Source: Actinokineospora diospyrosa (GTDB lineage: Bacteria > Actinomycetota > Actinomycetes > Mycobacteriales > Pseudonocardiaceae). Taken from it: DNA of 64,000 nt. Below the pieces are notes generated by a model. The model was not told the origin of the DNA and did not search any database. It saw only the letters and a program-made list of their open reading frames with translations. Shown piece by piece: positions 24,450 through 31,634 of this stretch. Position 1 is the first letter of the stretch; each line of letters opens with the position of its first letter. Position numbers and translations under genes: made by a program. The stretch is taken from contig NZ_JAMTCO010000006.1 of NCBI RefSeq assembly GCF_024171925.1, forward strand, positions 248,001 to 312,000, written 5' to 3'.

Positions 24450-25718
24450 GTGAGCACATCGACCGACTTCGAGCGGCGCACGGTGCGGGTCGTCCCCGGC
24501 GAGGAGACCACCACGGCGCTGACGGTGCGCAACGACAGCGACATCGTCGAGGCATACGGGTTCCAGGTGGTGGGCGACTGCGCGCCGTGGACCGAGGTCG
24601 AACCGGCCCGGCTGTCGCTGTACCCGGGCACCTCGCAGACGGTCCTGGTGCGGATGCGACCACCGCGCTCGCCCGCGGTCCGCGCCGGGGAGACACCGCT
24701 GGGCATCCGGGTGCTGCCCGTGGAGCGCCCGGACTCGGCCGCGGTGTCGGAGACCGTGGTGGACATCGCGCCGTTCGCCGAGCAACGGCTGGAACTGGTG
24801 CCCGAGCGGCGCAGGGCGTGGCGGTCGGCGCGCTACCGGGTGCTCGCGCACAACGACGGCAACACCCCGGTCGCGCTGGAGTTGGCGGCCGTCGAGGTGG
24901 ACGACCGGCTCCGCTACACCACCGCCGACGCGCCGACCCCGGTCGAGCCCGGCGCCGAGACCGAGATCCCGGTGCGGGTGCGGGTCGGCAAGGTGCTGTG
25001 GTTCGGCAAACCGGTCACCTGGCCGATCCGGCTGAGCGGTGTCGCCGAGGAACCCGAACCGCGTGAGCACGAGCTGGCGGGCGAGTTCATCCAGCTACCG
25101 GTGTTCCCGCGGTGGCTGCTCGCCCTGCTCGCCGCCCTGCTCGCGCTGCTGCTCGCCTGGTTGCTGCTCGTGCGGCCCGCGGTGCGCAGCGCGGCACGGG
25201 AAGCGGCCGACGACCGGGCGCAGGAGATCGCCGAGGCCGTGCAGACCCAGGCGCAGACGCCGGTGCCCCCGCCGCCCCCGCCCACCAGTTCGGCGCCGGA
25301 GCCGGGTGGCGGGGACGAGGTCGGGGAGCCCGGTGGCGACGGCCAGAGCGTGTCCGGCGGTGGCACGCAGAGCTCCAGCACCATCGAGGTGCGCACCAAC
25401 ACCGGCGGTCTCGGCAAGGGCACGTACGTGGTGCCCGAGGGCAAGGTGTTCCGCGTGACCGACATCCTGGTCGGCAACCACCAGGGCGACGAGGGCGTGC
25501 TGACGATCATCTTCGGCGAGCGCACGGTCACCACCATCGCGCTGGAGACCTTCCGCAACCAGGACTACCACTGGGTGACCCCGATCGACATCCCCGCGGG
25601 CGCCGCGGTCGCGGTGAACGTCACCTGCGCCAAGCCGGGCACCCCGGCGACCGGTCGGCAAGCCCGCACCTGCTTCGAACTGCTCAACGTCAGTGGCGAG
25701 CTCGCCGACCTTCAGTAG
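24450..25718 (+). CDS. Membrane protein with N-terminal Ig-like domains, CIS-linked
   Basis: I took the GTG at 24450 (VSTSTDFERRTVRVVPGEET) since the upstream in-frame part is Pro/Arg-rich and not protein-like. The 422-residue product has two beta-sandwich domains (TALTVRNDSDIVEAYGFQVV, then SARYRVLAHNDGNTPVALEL). One membrane segment follows (WLLALLAALLALLLAWLLLV, about 220-239), then a Pro/Gly-rich linker and a beta-rich C-terminal domain with two Cys (VTCAKP, RTCFEL). With no signal peptide, the Ig-like half would be cytoplasmic and the C-terminal domain outside. From memory, the N-terminal half resembles proteins labelled hydrolytic protein beside Streptomyces CIS loci; no hydrolase motif is visible here. 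It is divergent from the LuxR-type gene. Confidence 0.75.
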   Translation: MSTSTDFERRTVRVVPGEETTTALTVRNDSDIVEAYGFQVVGDCAPWTEVEPARLSLYPGTSQTVLVRMRPPRSPAVRAGETPLGIRVLPVERPDSAAVSETVVDIAPFAEQRLELVPERRRAWRSARYRVLAHNDGNTPVALELAAVEVDDRLRYTTADAPTPVEPGAETEIPVRVRVGKVLWFGKPVTWPIRLSGVAEEPEPREHELAGEFIQLPVFPRWLLALLAALLALLLAWLLLVRPAVRSAAREAADDRAQEIAEAVQTQAQTPVPPPPPPTSSAPEPGGGDEVGEPGGDGQSVSGGGTQSSSTIEVRTNTGGLGKGTYVVPEGKVFRVTDILVGNHQGDEGVLTIIFGERTVTTIALETFRNQDYHWVTPIDIPAGAAVAVNVTCAKPGTPATGRQARTCFELLNVSGELADLQ

Positions 25719-25771
25719 TGGTCAGCCTGTAGTGGGTCAGCCGGTAGCAGTCAGCCAGTAGTGGGTCAGCC
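25714..25771. repeat. Four tandem 14-15 bp units between convergent genes
   Basis: Four near-identical copies of (A/T/G)GTAG(T/C)(G/A)(G)GTCAGCC run end to end: 25714-25727, 25728-25742, 25743-25756 and 25757-25771. The array begins in the last codons of the membrane-protein gene and covers the stop of the beta-glucosidase gene, so it spans the whole gap. It could serve as a protein site or be slippage. No hairpin terminator is evident here. Confidence 0.7.
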
Positions 25772-27145
25772 GGGGTGGTCGTCAGCGGCCGGGACGGCGT
25801 TGCGGGCGGCGACCTCGGCGAGGAACCACCCGCTGTCCTTCACGATCCGCCGCTGGCTGGCGAAGTCCACGTGCACCACCCCGAACCGGGGACCGTAGCC
25901 CGACGCCCACTCGAAGTTGTCCAGCAGCGACCAGGCGAGGTAGCCGCGGACGTCGGCGCCCGCCTCGATCGCGGCGTGCACGGCCCGCAGGTGCTCGGCC
26001 AGGTAGCGGACCCGGTCGCGGTCGCGCACCCGCCCGTCGGGGTCGATGGTGTCCGGGAAGGCCGCGCCGTTCTCGGCCACCACCAGCGGCAGGCCGTGGC
26101 TTCCCAGGTGTACCAACAGGGTGGTGAGCGACTCGGGGTGCTGTTCCCACCCGGTGACCGTGAGCGGTCCCTGCGGGGGCAGGACGGACATGCCGCGCAG
26201 GCCGGGCAGTGGGCAGTTGCTCGGTTCGGTCCGGTCCGGCAGTGACGTGACCCGGGTCGGCGCGTAGTAGTTGACGCCGAGCCAGTCGATCGGCTCGGCG
26301 ATGACGTCGAGGTCGCCGTCGCGGATGGCCGGTTCGAGCGCGTCCAGGTGGGCCACGTCCGCCAGCAGGTCCGCCGGGTAGCCCCGGCCCACGACCGGGT
26401 CGAGGAAGAACCGGTTGTGCAGGGCGTCGAACCGGCGGACGGCGTCGTGGTCGTCGGGGCCGTCGGGCAGGGCGGGGGAGAAGTTCAACGCGATGGACAG
26501 GCTGGCCGCTCCCGCGTCTCGCAGCGCCCGCGTCGCGTGACCGTGGGCGAGGAGGTGGTGGTGGGCGGCGCGCAATGCGAGTTTCGGGTCGCGCAGACCT
26601 GGCGCGTGCACGCCCGTTCCGTAGCCCAGGAACGCCGAGCAGAACGGCTCGTTGAGCGTCGTCCAGTACGTGACCCGGTCGCCGAGTCTGCTGTGGACAG
26701 TGGTGGCGTAGTCGGTGAACCAGGAGGCGATGTCGCGCTCGAGCCACCCGCCGCGGTCTTCCAGAGCCTGCGGCAGGTCCCAGTGGTAGAGCGTGACCAC
26801 GGGGGTGATGCCGCGCTCGAGGAGGGAGTCGACGAGCCGGTCGTAGAACGCCAGGCCCGCCGGGTTCGGGGTGCGGCCGTCGGGCATGACCCTCGGCCAC
26901 GCCGTGGAGAAGCGGTACGCGCCGAGCCCGAGGTCGCCGAGCAGGGCGACGTCCTCGCGGTAGCGCCGGTAGTGGTCGCACGCCGTCGCGCCGCTCACAC
27001 CCCCTTCGACCGCGCCCGGCACCGCGGCGAACACGTCCCAGATGGACGGTCCGCGCCCGTCGTCGGCCACCGCGCCCTCGACCTGGTACGCCGCCGTCGC
27101 GGCACCCCACAGGAACCCCGGCGGGAAGACCCGTTCCCCTGCCAC
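25766..27145 (-). CDS. bglA: GH1 beta-glucosidase
   Basis: A 459-residue glycoside hydrolase family 1 enzyme of normal length. The family start FPPGFLWGAATAAYQVEGA, the acid/base motif TLNEP (Glu166), VNYYAPTRVT and the nucleophile motif AENG (Glu358) are all present. It hydrolyses beta-glucosides or cello-oligosaccharides in the cytoplasm; no signal peptide is seen. The GTG start follows GGGAGGTGAT. It is the last gene of an importer operon (binding lipoprotein, two permeases, then this enzyme), a common arrangement for uptake and cleavage of cellobiose-like sugars. No LacI regulator is adjacent, which is unusual for such operons. Confidence 0.93.
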   Translation of the reverse strand: MAGERVFPPGFLWGAATAAYQVEGAVADDGRGPSIWDVFAAVPGAVEGGVSGATACDHYRRYREDVALLGDLGLGAYRFSTAWPRVMPDGRTPNPAGLAFYDRLVDSLLERGITPVVTLYHWDLPQALEDRGGWLERDIASWFTDYATTVHSRLGDRVTYWTTLNEPFCSAFLGYGTGVHAPGLRDPKLALRAAHHHLLAHGHATRALRDAGAASLSIALNFSPALPDGPDDHDAVRRFDALHNRFFLDPVVGRGYPADLLADVAHLDALEPAIRDGDLDVIAEPIDWLGVNYYAPTRVTSLPDRTEPSNCPLPGLRGMSVLPPQGPLTVTGWEQHPESLTTLLVHLGSHGLPLVVAENGAAFPDTIDPDGRVRDRDRVRYLAEHLRAVHAAIEAGADVRGYLAWSLLDNFEWASGYGPRFGVVHVDFASQRRIVKDSGWFLAEVAARNAVPAADDHPG

Positions 27146-27151
27146 AGCACA

Positions 27152-27973
27152 TCACCTCCCGGTCTCGGCCGCGCCGCGCGCGAGCACGGCGACGACCTTC
27201 CTGGCGAACAGGACGAACAGCAGCAGGACCGGCACGACGCTCACGAGCACACCGGTCAGCACCAACGGGTAGTCGGTGTAGTAGCCACCCGCGAGCCGCG
27301 ACAGGACTACCTGCGCGGTGGGGGTGTCGTTCGGGTCGAGCGCGACCAACGGCCAGCTGAACTCGTTCCAGGACGTGGCGAACGACAACATCGCCAGCAC
27401 CGCGGCCGGACCGCGCACGGCGGGCAGCGCCACGTGCCAGTAGACCCGCGCCAACGAACACCCGTCGACCCGCGCGGCGTCCACGAGCTCCTCGCACACC
27501 GCCTCCAGGCAGGCTTGGCGCATCCAGAACACCCCGAACGCGCTGACCAGGCCGGGCACGATCGCCGCGGCGAACGTGTCGTACCACCCGAGCGCATCCA
27601 CGACCATGAACACCGGCACGATGCCCAACTGGGTCGGCACCATGGCCGACGCGAGCACCACGGCGAACAGCGCTTCCCTGCCCCGGAACCGCAACCGCGC
27701 GAACGCGAACCCGGCCACCGTGCAGAACACCGCGTTGGCGACCGCGACCGCGCTCGCGATCAGCGCGGAGTTGACCATCGCCTGCGCCAGGTCCACCCGC
27801 TCGACCAGCTCGCCCACGTGCTCCAACAGGTGCCCACCCGGTAGCAACGGTGGCGTCGCCCGAGCGAGGTCCGCGTTGTCGCGCGAGGCCACCACCAGCG
27901 CGGAGTACAAGGGGGACAGGGAGAACAGCACGAGCAAGCCCAACACGACCGCGCGTCCGAACCGGCCGGTCAT
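27152..27973 (-). CDS. Carbohydrate ABC transporter permease (MalG type)
   Basis: A 273-residue permease with six predicted membrane helices. The first is AVVLGLLVLFSLSPLYSALV. The EAA loop that contacts the ATPase is visible as EELVDAARVDGCSLARVYWH, followed by the typical VALPAVRGPA. The ATG overlaps the upstream permease stop (ATGA). It forms the heterodimeric channel with that permease. No ATPase gene is present; actinomycete sugar importers often share a distant MsiK-type ATPase. Confidence 0.9.
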   Translation of the reverse strand: MTGRFGRAVVLGLLVLFSLSPLYSALVVASRDNADLARATPPLLPGGHLLEHVGELVERVDLAQAMVNSALIASAVAVANAVFCTVAGFAFARLRFRGREALFAVVLASAMVPTQLGIVPVFMVVDALGWYDTFAAAIVPGLVSAFGVFWMRQACLEAVCEELVDAARVDGCSLARVYWHVALPAVRGPAAVLAMLSFATSWNEFSWPLVALDPNDTPTAQVVLSRLAGGYYTDYPLVLTGVLVSVVPVLLLFVLFARKVVAVLARGAAETGR

Positions 27974-28845
27974 CGACTGATCACCCGCCGGACGAGGCCC
28001 ACCGCCGCGGTGGTGAACACGGCGCACAGCACGAACAGGACCCAGGTCATGGCCGCCGCGTAGCCCGCGTCGAAGCGGCCGAAGCCCACCTCGTACAGGT
28101 ACATCGCCACGGTCTGGAACTGGCGGTCGCTGCCACCCGCGCCCGCCAGCCCGGAACCGTCGAACAGTTGGGGTTCGGTGAACATCTGCACACCGCCGAT
28201 GGCCGAGGCGACGACGGTGAACAGCAGGGTGGGGCGGATGCCGGGCAGGGTCACCACCCGGAAGCGGTGCCAGGCGCCCGCCCCGTCCAGCTCCGCCGCC
28301 TCGTACAACTCCCTTGGCACCGAACGCATCGCCGCGAGGTAGAGCAGCGCGGTGTAGCCCGTCCACCGCCACATCACCATCACCGCGACACCCAGGTGCG
28401 CCGCCCACCGGTCGGCCTGCCAGGCGATCGGCTCGACCCCGACGTGGCCGAGCAAGAAGTTGACCATGCCGTAGTCGCGGCCGAGGAGCTGGCCGAACAC
28501 CAACGCCACCGCGACCACCGGCACCACGTTGGGCACCAGCACCAACACCTGCCAAGCGGGTCCGCGCCGGGCAAGCAGCGCCGCGATCCCCAGCGCCAGC
28601 CCCAGTTGTGGAACCGTGGCCAGCAGGAAGATGCTCAGCGTGTTGCCCAAGGCGTTGTAGAACAACGGGTCTGCCAGCAGGTGCCGGAAGTTGTCCAGCC
28701 CGGCGAACCCCTCGTCCCCGGAGATCAGGTGCCACCGGTGGGTCGACACCCACGCGGTGCGCAGCAAGGGGAACACCCCGAAAGCCCCGAACACCACGAA
28801 GAACGGCGCGACGAGCAGGTACGGGGTGAGCGTCCGCCTCACCAC
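27970..28845 (-). CDS. Carbohydrate ABC transporter permease (MalF type)
   Basis: A permease of about 291 residues with six predicted helices (first: LTPYLLVAPFFVVFGAFGVF). The EAA loop reads ELYEAAELDGAGAWHRFRVV, followed by TLPGIRPTL. The start is uncertain. I chose the first of two GTG codons at 28845, just before RRTLTPYLL, because permeases of this family begin there. An ATG at 28935 is in frame but would overlap the lipoprotein gene by 29 bases and add an Arg/Gly-rich stretch unlike the family; neither has a strong ribosome site. It pairs with the next permease. Confidence 0.85.
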   Translation of the reverse strand: MVRRTLTPYLLVAPFFVVFGAFGVFPLLRTAWVSTHRWHLISGDEGFAGLDNFRHLLADPLFYNALGNTLSIFLLATVPQLGLALGIAALLARRGPAWQVLVLVPNVVPVVAVALVFGQLLGRDYGMVNFLLGHVGVEPIAWQADRWAAHLGVAVMVMWRWTGYTALLYLAAMRSVPRELYEAAELDGAGAWHRFRVVTLPGIRPTLLFTVVASAIGGVQMFTEPQLFDGSGLAGAGGSDRQFQTVAMYLYEVGFGRFDAGYAAAMTWVLFVLCAVFTTAAVGLVRRVISR

Positions 28846-28906
28846 GGCACCGTGCGCGCTTGGTCGGCTGCCTGTTCTCGGTCCTCGTCGCGGCCCGAGG
28901 CACAGC

Positions 28907-30169
28907 TCACCGGAGCACCGCGTGTGCCTCGTCAACCGCCTGCTGCCACGCCTGGTCCACGGTCTGCTTGCCGTCCTCGATCCGGCCCAGGGCTCGGCCG
29001 AAGATCGGTCGGATGTCGGCGTCGCGCACGCCGCGGTGGTTGGGGCGGACCGCGTCCGAGGAGGCCGCGTAGATCCGCCCGACCGGCGCGTCGCGGAAGT
29101 ACGGGTCGGTACGTGCCAGCACTGTCGGGTCGCGGTAGACCTCGGGTTGGCTCGGCAGGATGTTGTCGCTCTCGAACAGCCGCTTTTGTTGCGCGGGGGC
29201 GGTCAGCCACTCCGCCGCGGCGTAGGCGGCCTCGATGTGTTGTCCCTGTGCGGGCACGACGAGGTACGACCCGCCCCAGTTGCCCGCTCCGCCTGGCACG
29301 GTCGTCACGTCCCAGGTGCCCGCCGCACCCGGCCCGCCCGCCTGCTTGATCTGGGCGAGCATCCACGCCGGGCAGGTCATCGTGGCGAACGCGCCCTGGT
29401 TGATCCCGACGTTCCACGGTTGGGTGAAGGTGGTGAGCGCCGCGGTCCGGTGCTGGGCGCCGATCGCCCCCGCAAGGGTGAACGCGCGCGCCACGGCCGG
29501 GTTGCTGTCGCCGATGAACGCGTCGTCGGCGGTGCGGAAGTAGTTCTCCTCGGCCTGGTTGAGCATCGCCGTGTAGACCGTGCCCGCCGAGTCGGCGAAC
29601 TTGGCGTCGGGCACCCGGGCAGCGAACCGGTCGGCGACTTCGGCGTAGGCCTGCCACGTCGGCCACAGCGCGGCGAGCGCGTCGCGGTCGGTCGGTAACC
29701 CGGCCCGGGCCATCAGGTCCGTGCGGTAGCACATGGCCAGGCCGCCCATGTCCGTCCCGAGCCCGAGCACCGCGTCCCCGACGACCCCCTGCTCCCACTT
29801 CCACGGCGCCCACCGCCCGGCCAGGTCACGGGCGCCGAAGCGGGCCAGGTCGACCAGCTTGTCGCGCGAGTGCCGCAACGCGGGCAGGTACTGCTCCTCG
29901 ACGGCGACCACGTCCGCCGCGCCCCGACCGGCCGCCAGCGCGGTGATCAACCCCTTGTGGTGCGAGTCGAAGTCGGTGACCCGGCCGACCAGGTCGATCC
30001 CCGGGTTGAGCCGCTCGTACTCGGCGAACAGCGGCTCGTAGCCGAACTCGCCGAAGGTCGCCACGGTGATCCGTACCCGCTCCTGCCCCGCGCTCGCCGT
30101 ACACCCGGCCAGCGCCTGGACCCCCAGCGCGATCACCGCCAGCACCCACGGCACCCGTCCCCGTCGCAT
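28907..30169 (-). CDS. Sugar-binding lipoprotein of the ABC importer
   Basis: A 420-residue extracellular solute-binding protein (family 1). The signal peptide ends in a lipobox LAGC (MRRGRVPWVLAVIALGVQAL, then AGC), so the mature protein is anchored by a lipidated Cys. The fold signatures include ITVATFGEFGYEPLFAEYER near the N-terminus, and the conserved FATMTCPAWMLAQIKQAG and GGSYLVVPAQG segments. ATG with GGGAGGA seven bases upstream. It delivers the sugar to the two permeases encoded after it; the GH1 enzyme in the operon points to a beta-glucoside. No LacI-type operator is evident in the 165-base gap upstream. Confidence 0.92.
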   Translation of the reverse strand: MRRGRVPWVLAVIALGVQALAGCTASAGQERVRITVATFGEFGYEPLFAEYERLNPGIDLVGRVTDFDSHHKGLITALAAGRGAADVVAVEEQYLPALRHSRDKLVDLARFGARDLAGRWAPWKWEQGVVGDAVLGLGTDMGGLAMCYRTDLMARAGLPTDRDALAALWPTWQAYAEVADRFAARVPDAKFADSAGTVYTAMLNQAEENYFRTADDAFIGDSNPAVARAFTLAGAIGAQHRTAALTTFTQPWNVGINQGAFATMTCPAWMLAQIKQAGGPGAAGTWDVTTVPGGAGNWGGSYLVVPAQGQHIEAAYAAAEWLTAPAQQKRLFESDNILPSQPEVYRDPTVLARTDPYFRDAPVGRIYAASSDAVRPNHRGVRDADIRPIFGRALGRIEDGKQTVDQAWQQAVDEAHAVLR

Positions 30170-30334
30170 CCGCGTCCTCCCTCGCCGACCGCGCGACGAC
30201 CCCCTGCGATGACGTCGCGATCCCGGCACCACGGTGCTCGCGTCAAGTGGGCCACCACAGCGCCTCGGCGTCCCCGTTGCCCTTTCCCCCTACGGATCAC
30301 TGCCCGATCGGACAGCGGCGCTAGATCACTGTGG

Positions 30335-30958
30335 CTAGATCACACCGGCCCGCAGCGCGTAGGCGACCGCGTGCGAGCGGTTGCGCAGGTTGAGCCGCCG
30401 GGTGAGGCCGTGGATGACGTTCTTGATCATGCGCTCGGAGTAGCAGAGCTGGACCCCGATCTCGGCGGTGTCGTGCCCGTCGGCCATCAGCCGCAGCACG
30501 TGGATCTCCCGGGTGGTGAGGCCGGACGCGGTGAGCCCGCGCGGGGCGAGCAGCTCGCGCTGGATGCGGTCGAGGTGCTTGAGCAGGCCCCCGACCAGGT
30601 CCGGCCCGAGCACCCCGCCGCCGTCGGCCGCCGCGAGCACCGCGTGCGCCAACCGCCCCCCAGTGGCTGACGCACGCGGTACGACCGCGACCACCCGGCA
30701 CTGCACCGCCGCCAGCAGCTCCGCCTCGGTCACCCCGTCGGCGACCAGCACCACCGGTGTGCCGAACTCCTCGGCCGCCGCGCGCAGCTCGGTGACCAGC
30801 TCCTGGGTGAGCCGATCCGCGCCGACGACGACCACCTGGGTCTGCGCGCCCTGCTCGCCGGTGCCGACCTGGATCCTCGGCTGCGCGCCCAGCTGCCCGA
30901 CCAGCCCGGCCAGGGTCAGCGGATCCGCCGACCGCACCACGACGTTGACTCGCGCCAT
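30335..30958 (-). CDS. LuxR-type regulator with degenerate receiver domain (second copy)
   Basis: The ATG at 30958 follows GGAGGGGAAA. The 207-residue product has the same layout and length as the regulator at 23675-24298. A receiver-like N-terminus (MARVNVVVRSADPLTLAGLV) is followed by a LuxR helix-turn-helix (about 140-207: LTTREIHVLRLMADGHDTAE, SERMIKNVIHGLTRRLNLRN). The two share HTAE/DTAEI, YSER and RLNLRNR(A/S)HAV blocks and are likely paralogues. The acidic pocket is poor (one Asp in RSADP; no clear phospho-Asp after QVVVVG), so it probably does not use phosphorylation. It may control the importer operon downstream or the small gene upstream; neither is shown. Confidence 0.85.
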   Translation of the reverse strand: MARVNVVVRSADPLTLAGLVGQLGAQPRIQVGTGEQGAQTQVVVVGADRLTQELVTELRAAAEEFGTPVVLVADGVTEAELLAAVQCRVVAVVPRASATGGRLAHAVLAAADGGGVLGPDLVGGLLKHLDRIQRELLAPRGLTASGLTTREIHVLRLMADGHDTAEIGVQLCYSERMIKNVIHGLTRRLNLRNRSHAVAYALRAGVI

Positions 30959-31092
30959 CACGTTTCCCCTCCCCGACACCCCCGGATGGCACCAGCCTGT
31001 CGGGCCAGACTCAACGAATCCTTCACGCCGCCAGTGGCTCGACTGAGGGCGTTGAGTGGGCCGAGACATGGTCGACGTTCTAGGTCGCGCCA

Positions 31093-31449
31093 CTAGTGGT
31101 CGGGCAGTCCCGCCGCCCGCCGGAACGCCTCGATGTACTTCGGCAGCTCGACCAGCGCCTGCTCCCAGCGGCCCGCGGTGATCTGCTCGGCGAACACCGA
31201 GTCGACCGCCGCCTGGTCCACCTCGGGCTCCAGGTCCCCGCCCGCGGTGTCGCGCAGCCTGCGGGAGAGCTCCGCGAGCCGCACCCGGTCGCGCACCACC
31301 TCCAGCGTCTGCCGCAGCTGCGCGATCACCCGCAGCCCCACCTCGGGCTCGACCACCAGCCAGCCGCGCTCGGCGAGCTGGAGGAACAACTCACCCGCGA
31401 ACCCGTCGCCGTCGCCGGGCCCGCTCTCTTCCCCGGACCAGATGTCCAT
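31093..31449 (-). CDS. Small acidic-headed protein of unknown function
   Basis: A 118-residue protein. I chose the ATG at 31449 (GGAGG four bases upstream) over the GTG one codon earlier. The first 20 residues are acidic and Gly-rich (MDIWSGEESGPGDGDGF). The rest is predicted helical: LFLQLAERGWLVVEPEVGLR, RDRVRLAELSRRLRD, then ALVELPKYIEAFRRAAGL. No membrane segment, cysteine or enzyme motif is seen and I recognise no family. It is divergent from the first SARP-type gene and lies 134 bases before the LuxR-type gene in the same direction, so they may form a loose operon. Confidence 0.65.
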   Translation of the reverse strand: MDIWSGEESGPGDGDGFAGELFLQLAERGWLVVEPEVGLRVIAQLRQTLEVVRDRVRLAELSRRLRDTAGGDLEPEVDQAAVDSVFAEQITAGRWEQALVELPKYIEAFRRAAGLPDH

Positions 31450-31634
31450 CACACCTCCGCAGACGCGCCCAGCGCACCACGCGCGGTGGCACTCGCGGAA
31501 GCACGTGCGCCCGGCTCTGCCCGGTCACACCGACGGGTGTGCCCGCCGGGACGGTGTGACCGGGGTGGTTGCGGCCGCGCCGGACACGGCCCTACCGTCG
31601 TCGTGACGGGGGTGTAGCGCAGGGTGATGGTGGG

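Noticed and set aside
25714-25771. CRISPR-like array
   Set aside because: The units are 14-15 bp and directly adjacent without spacers, and no cas genes are near.
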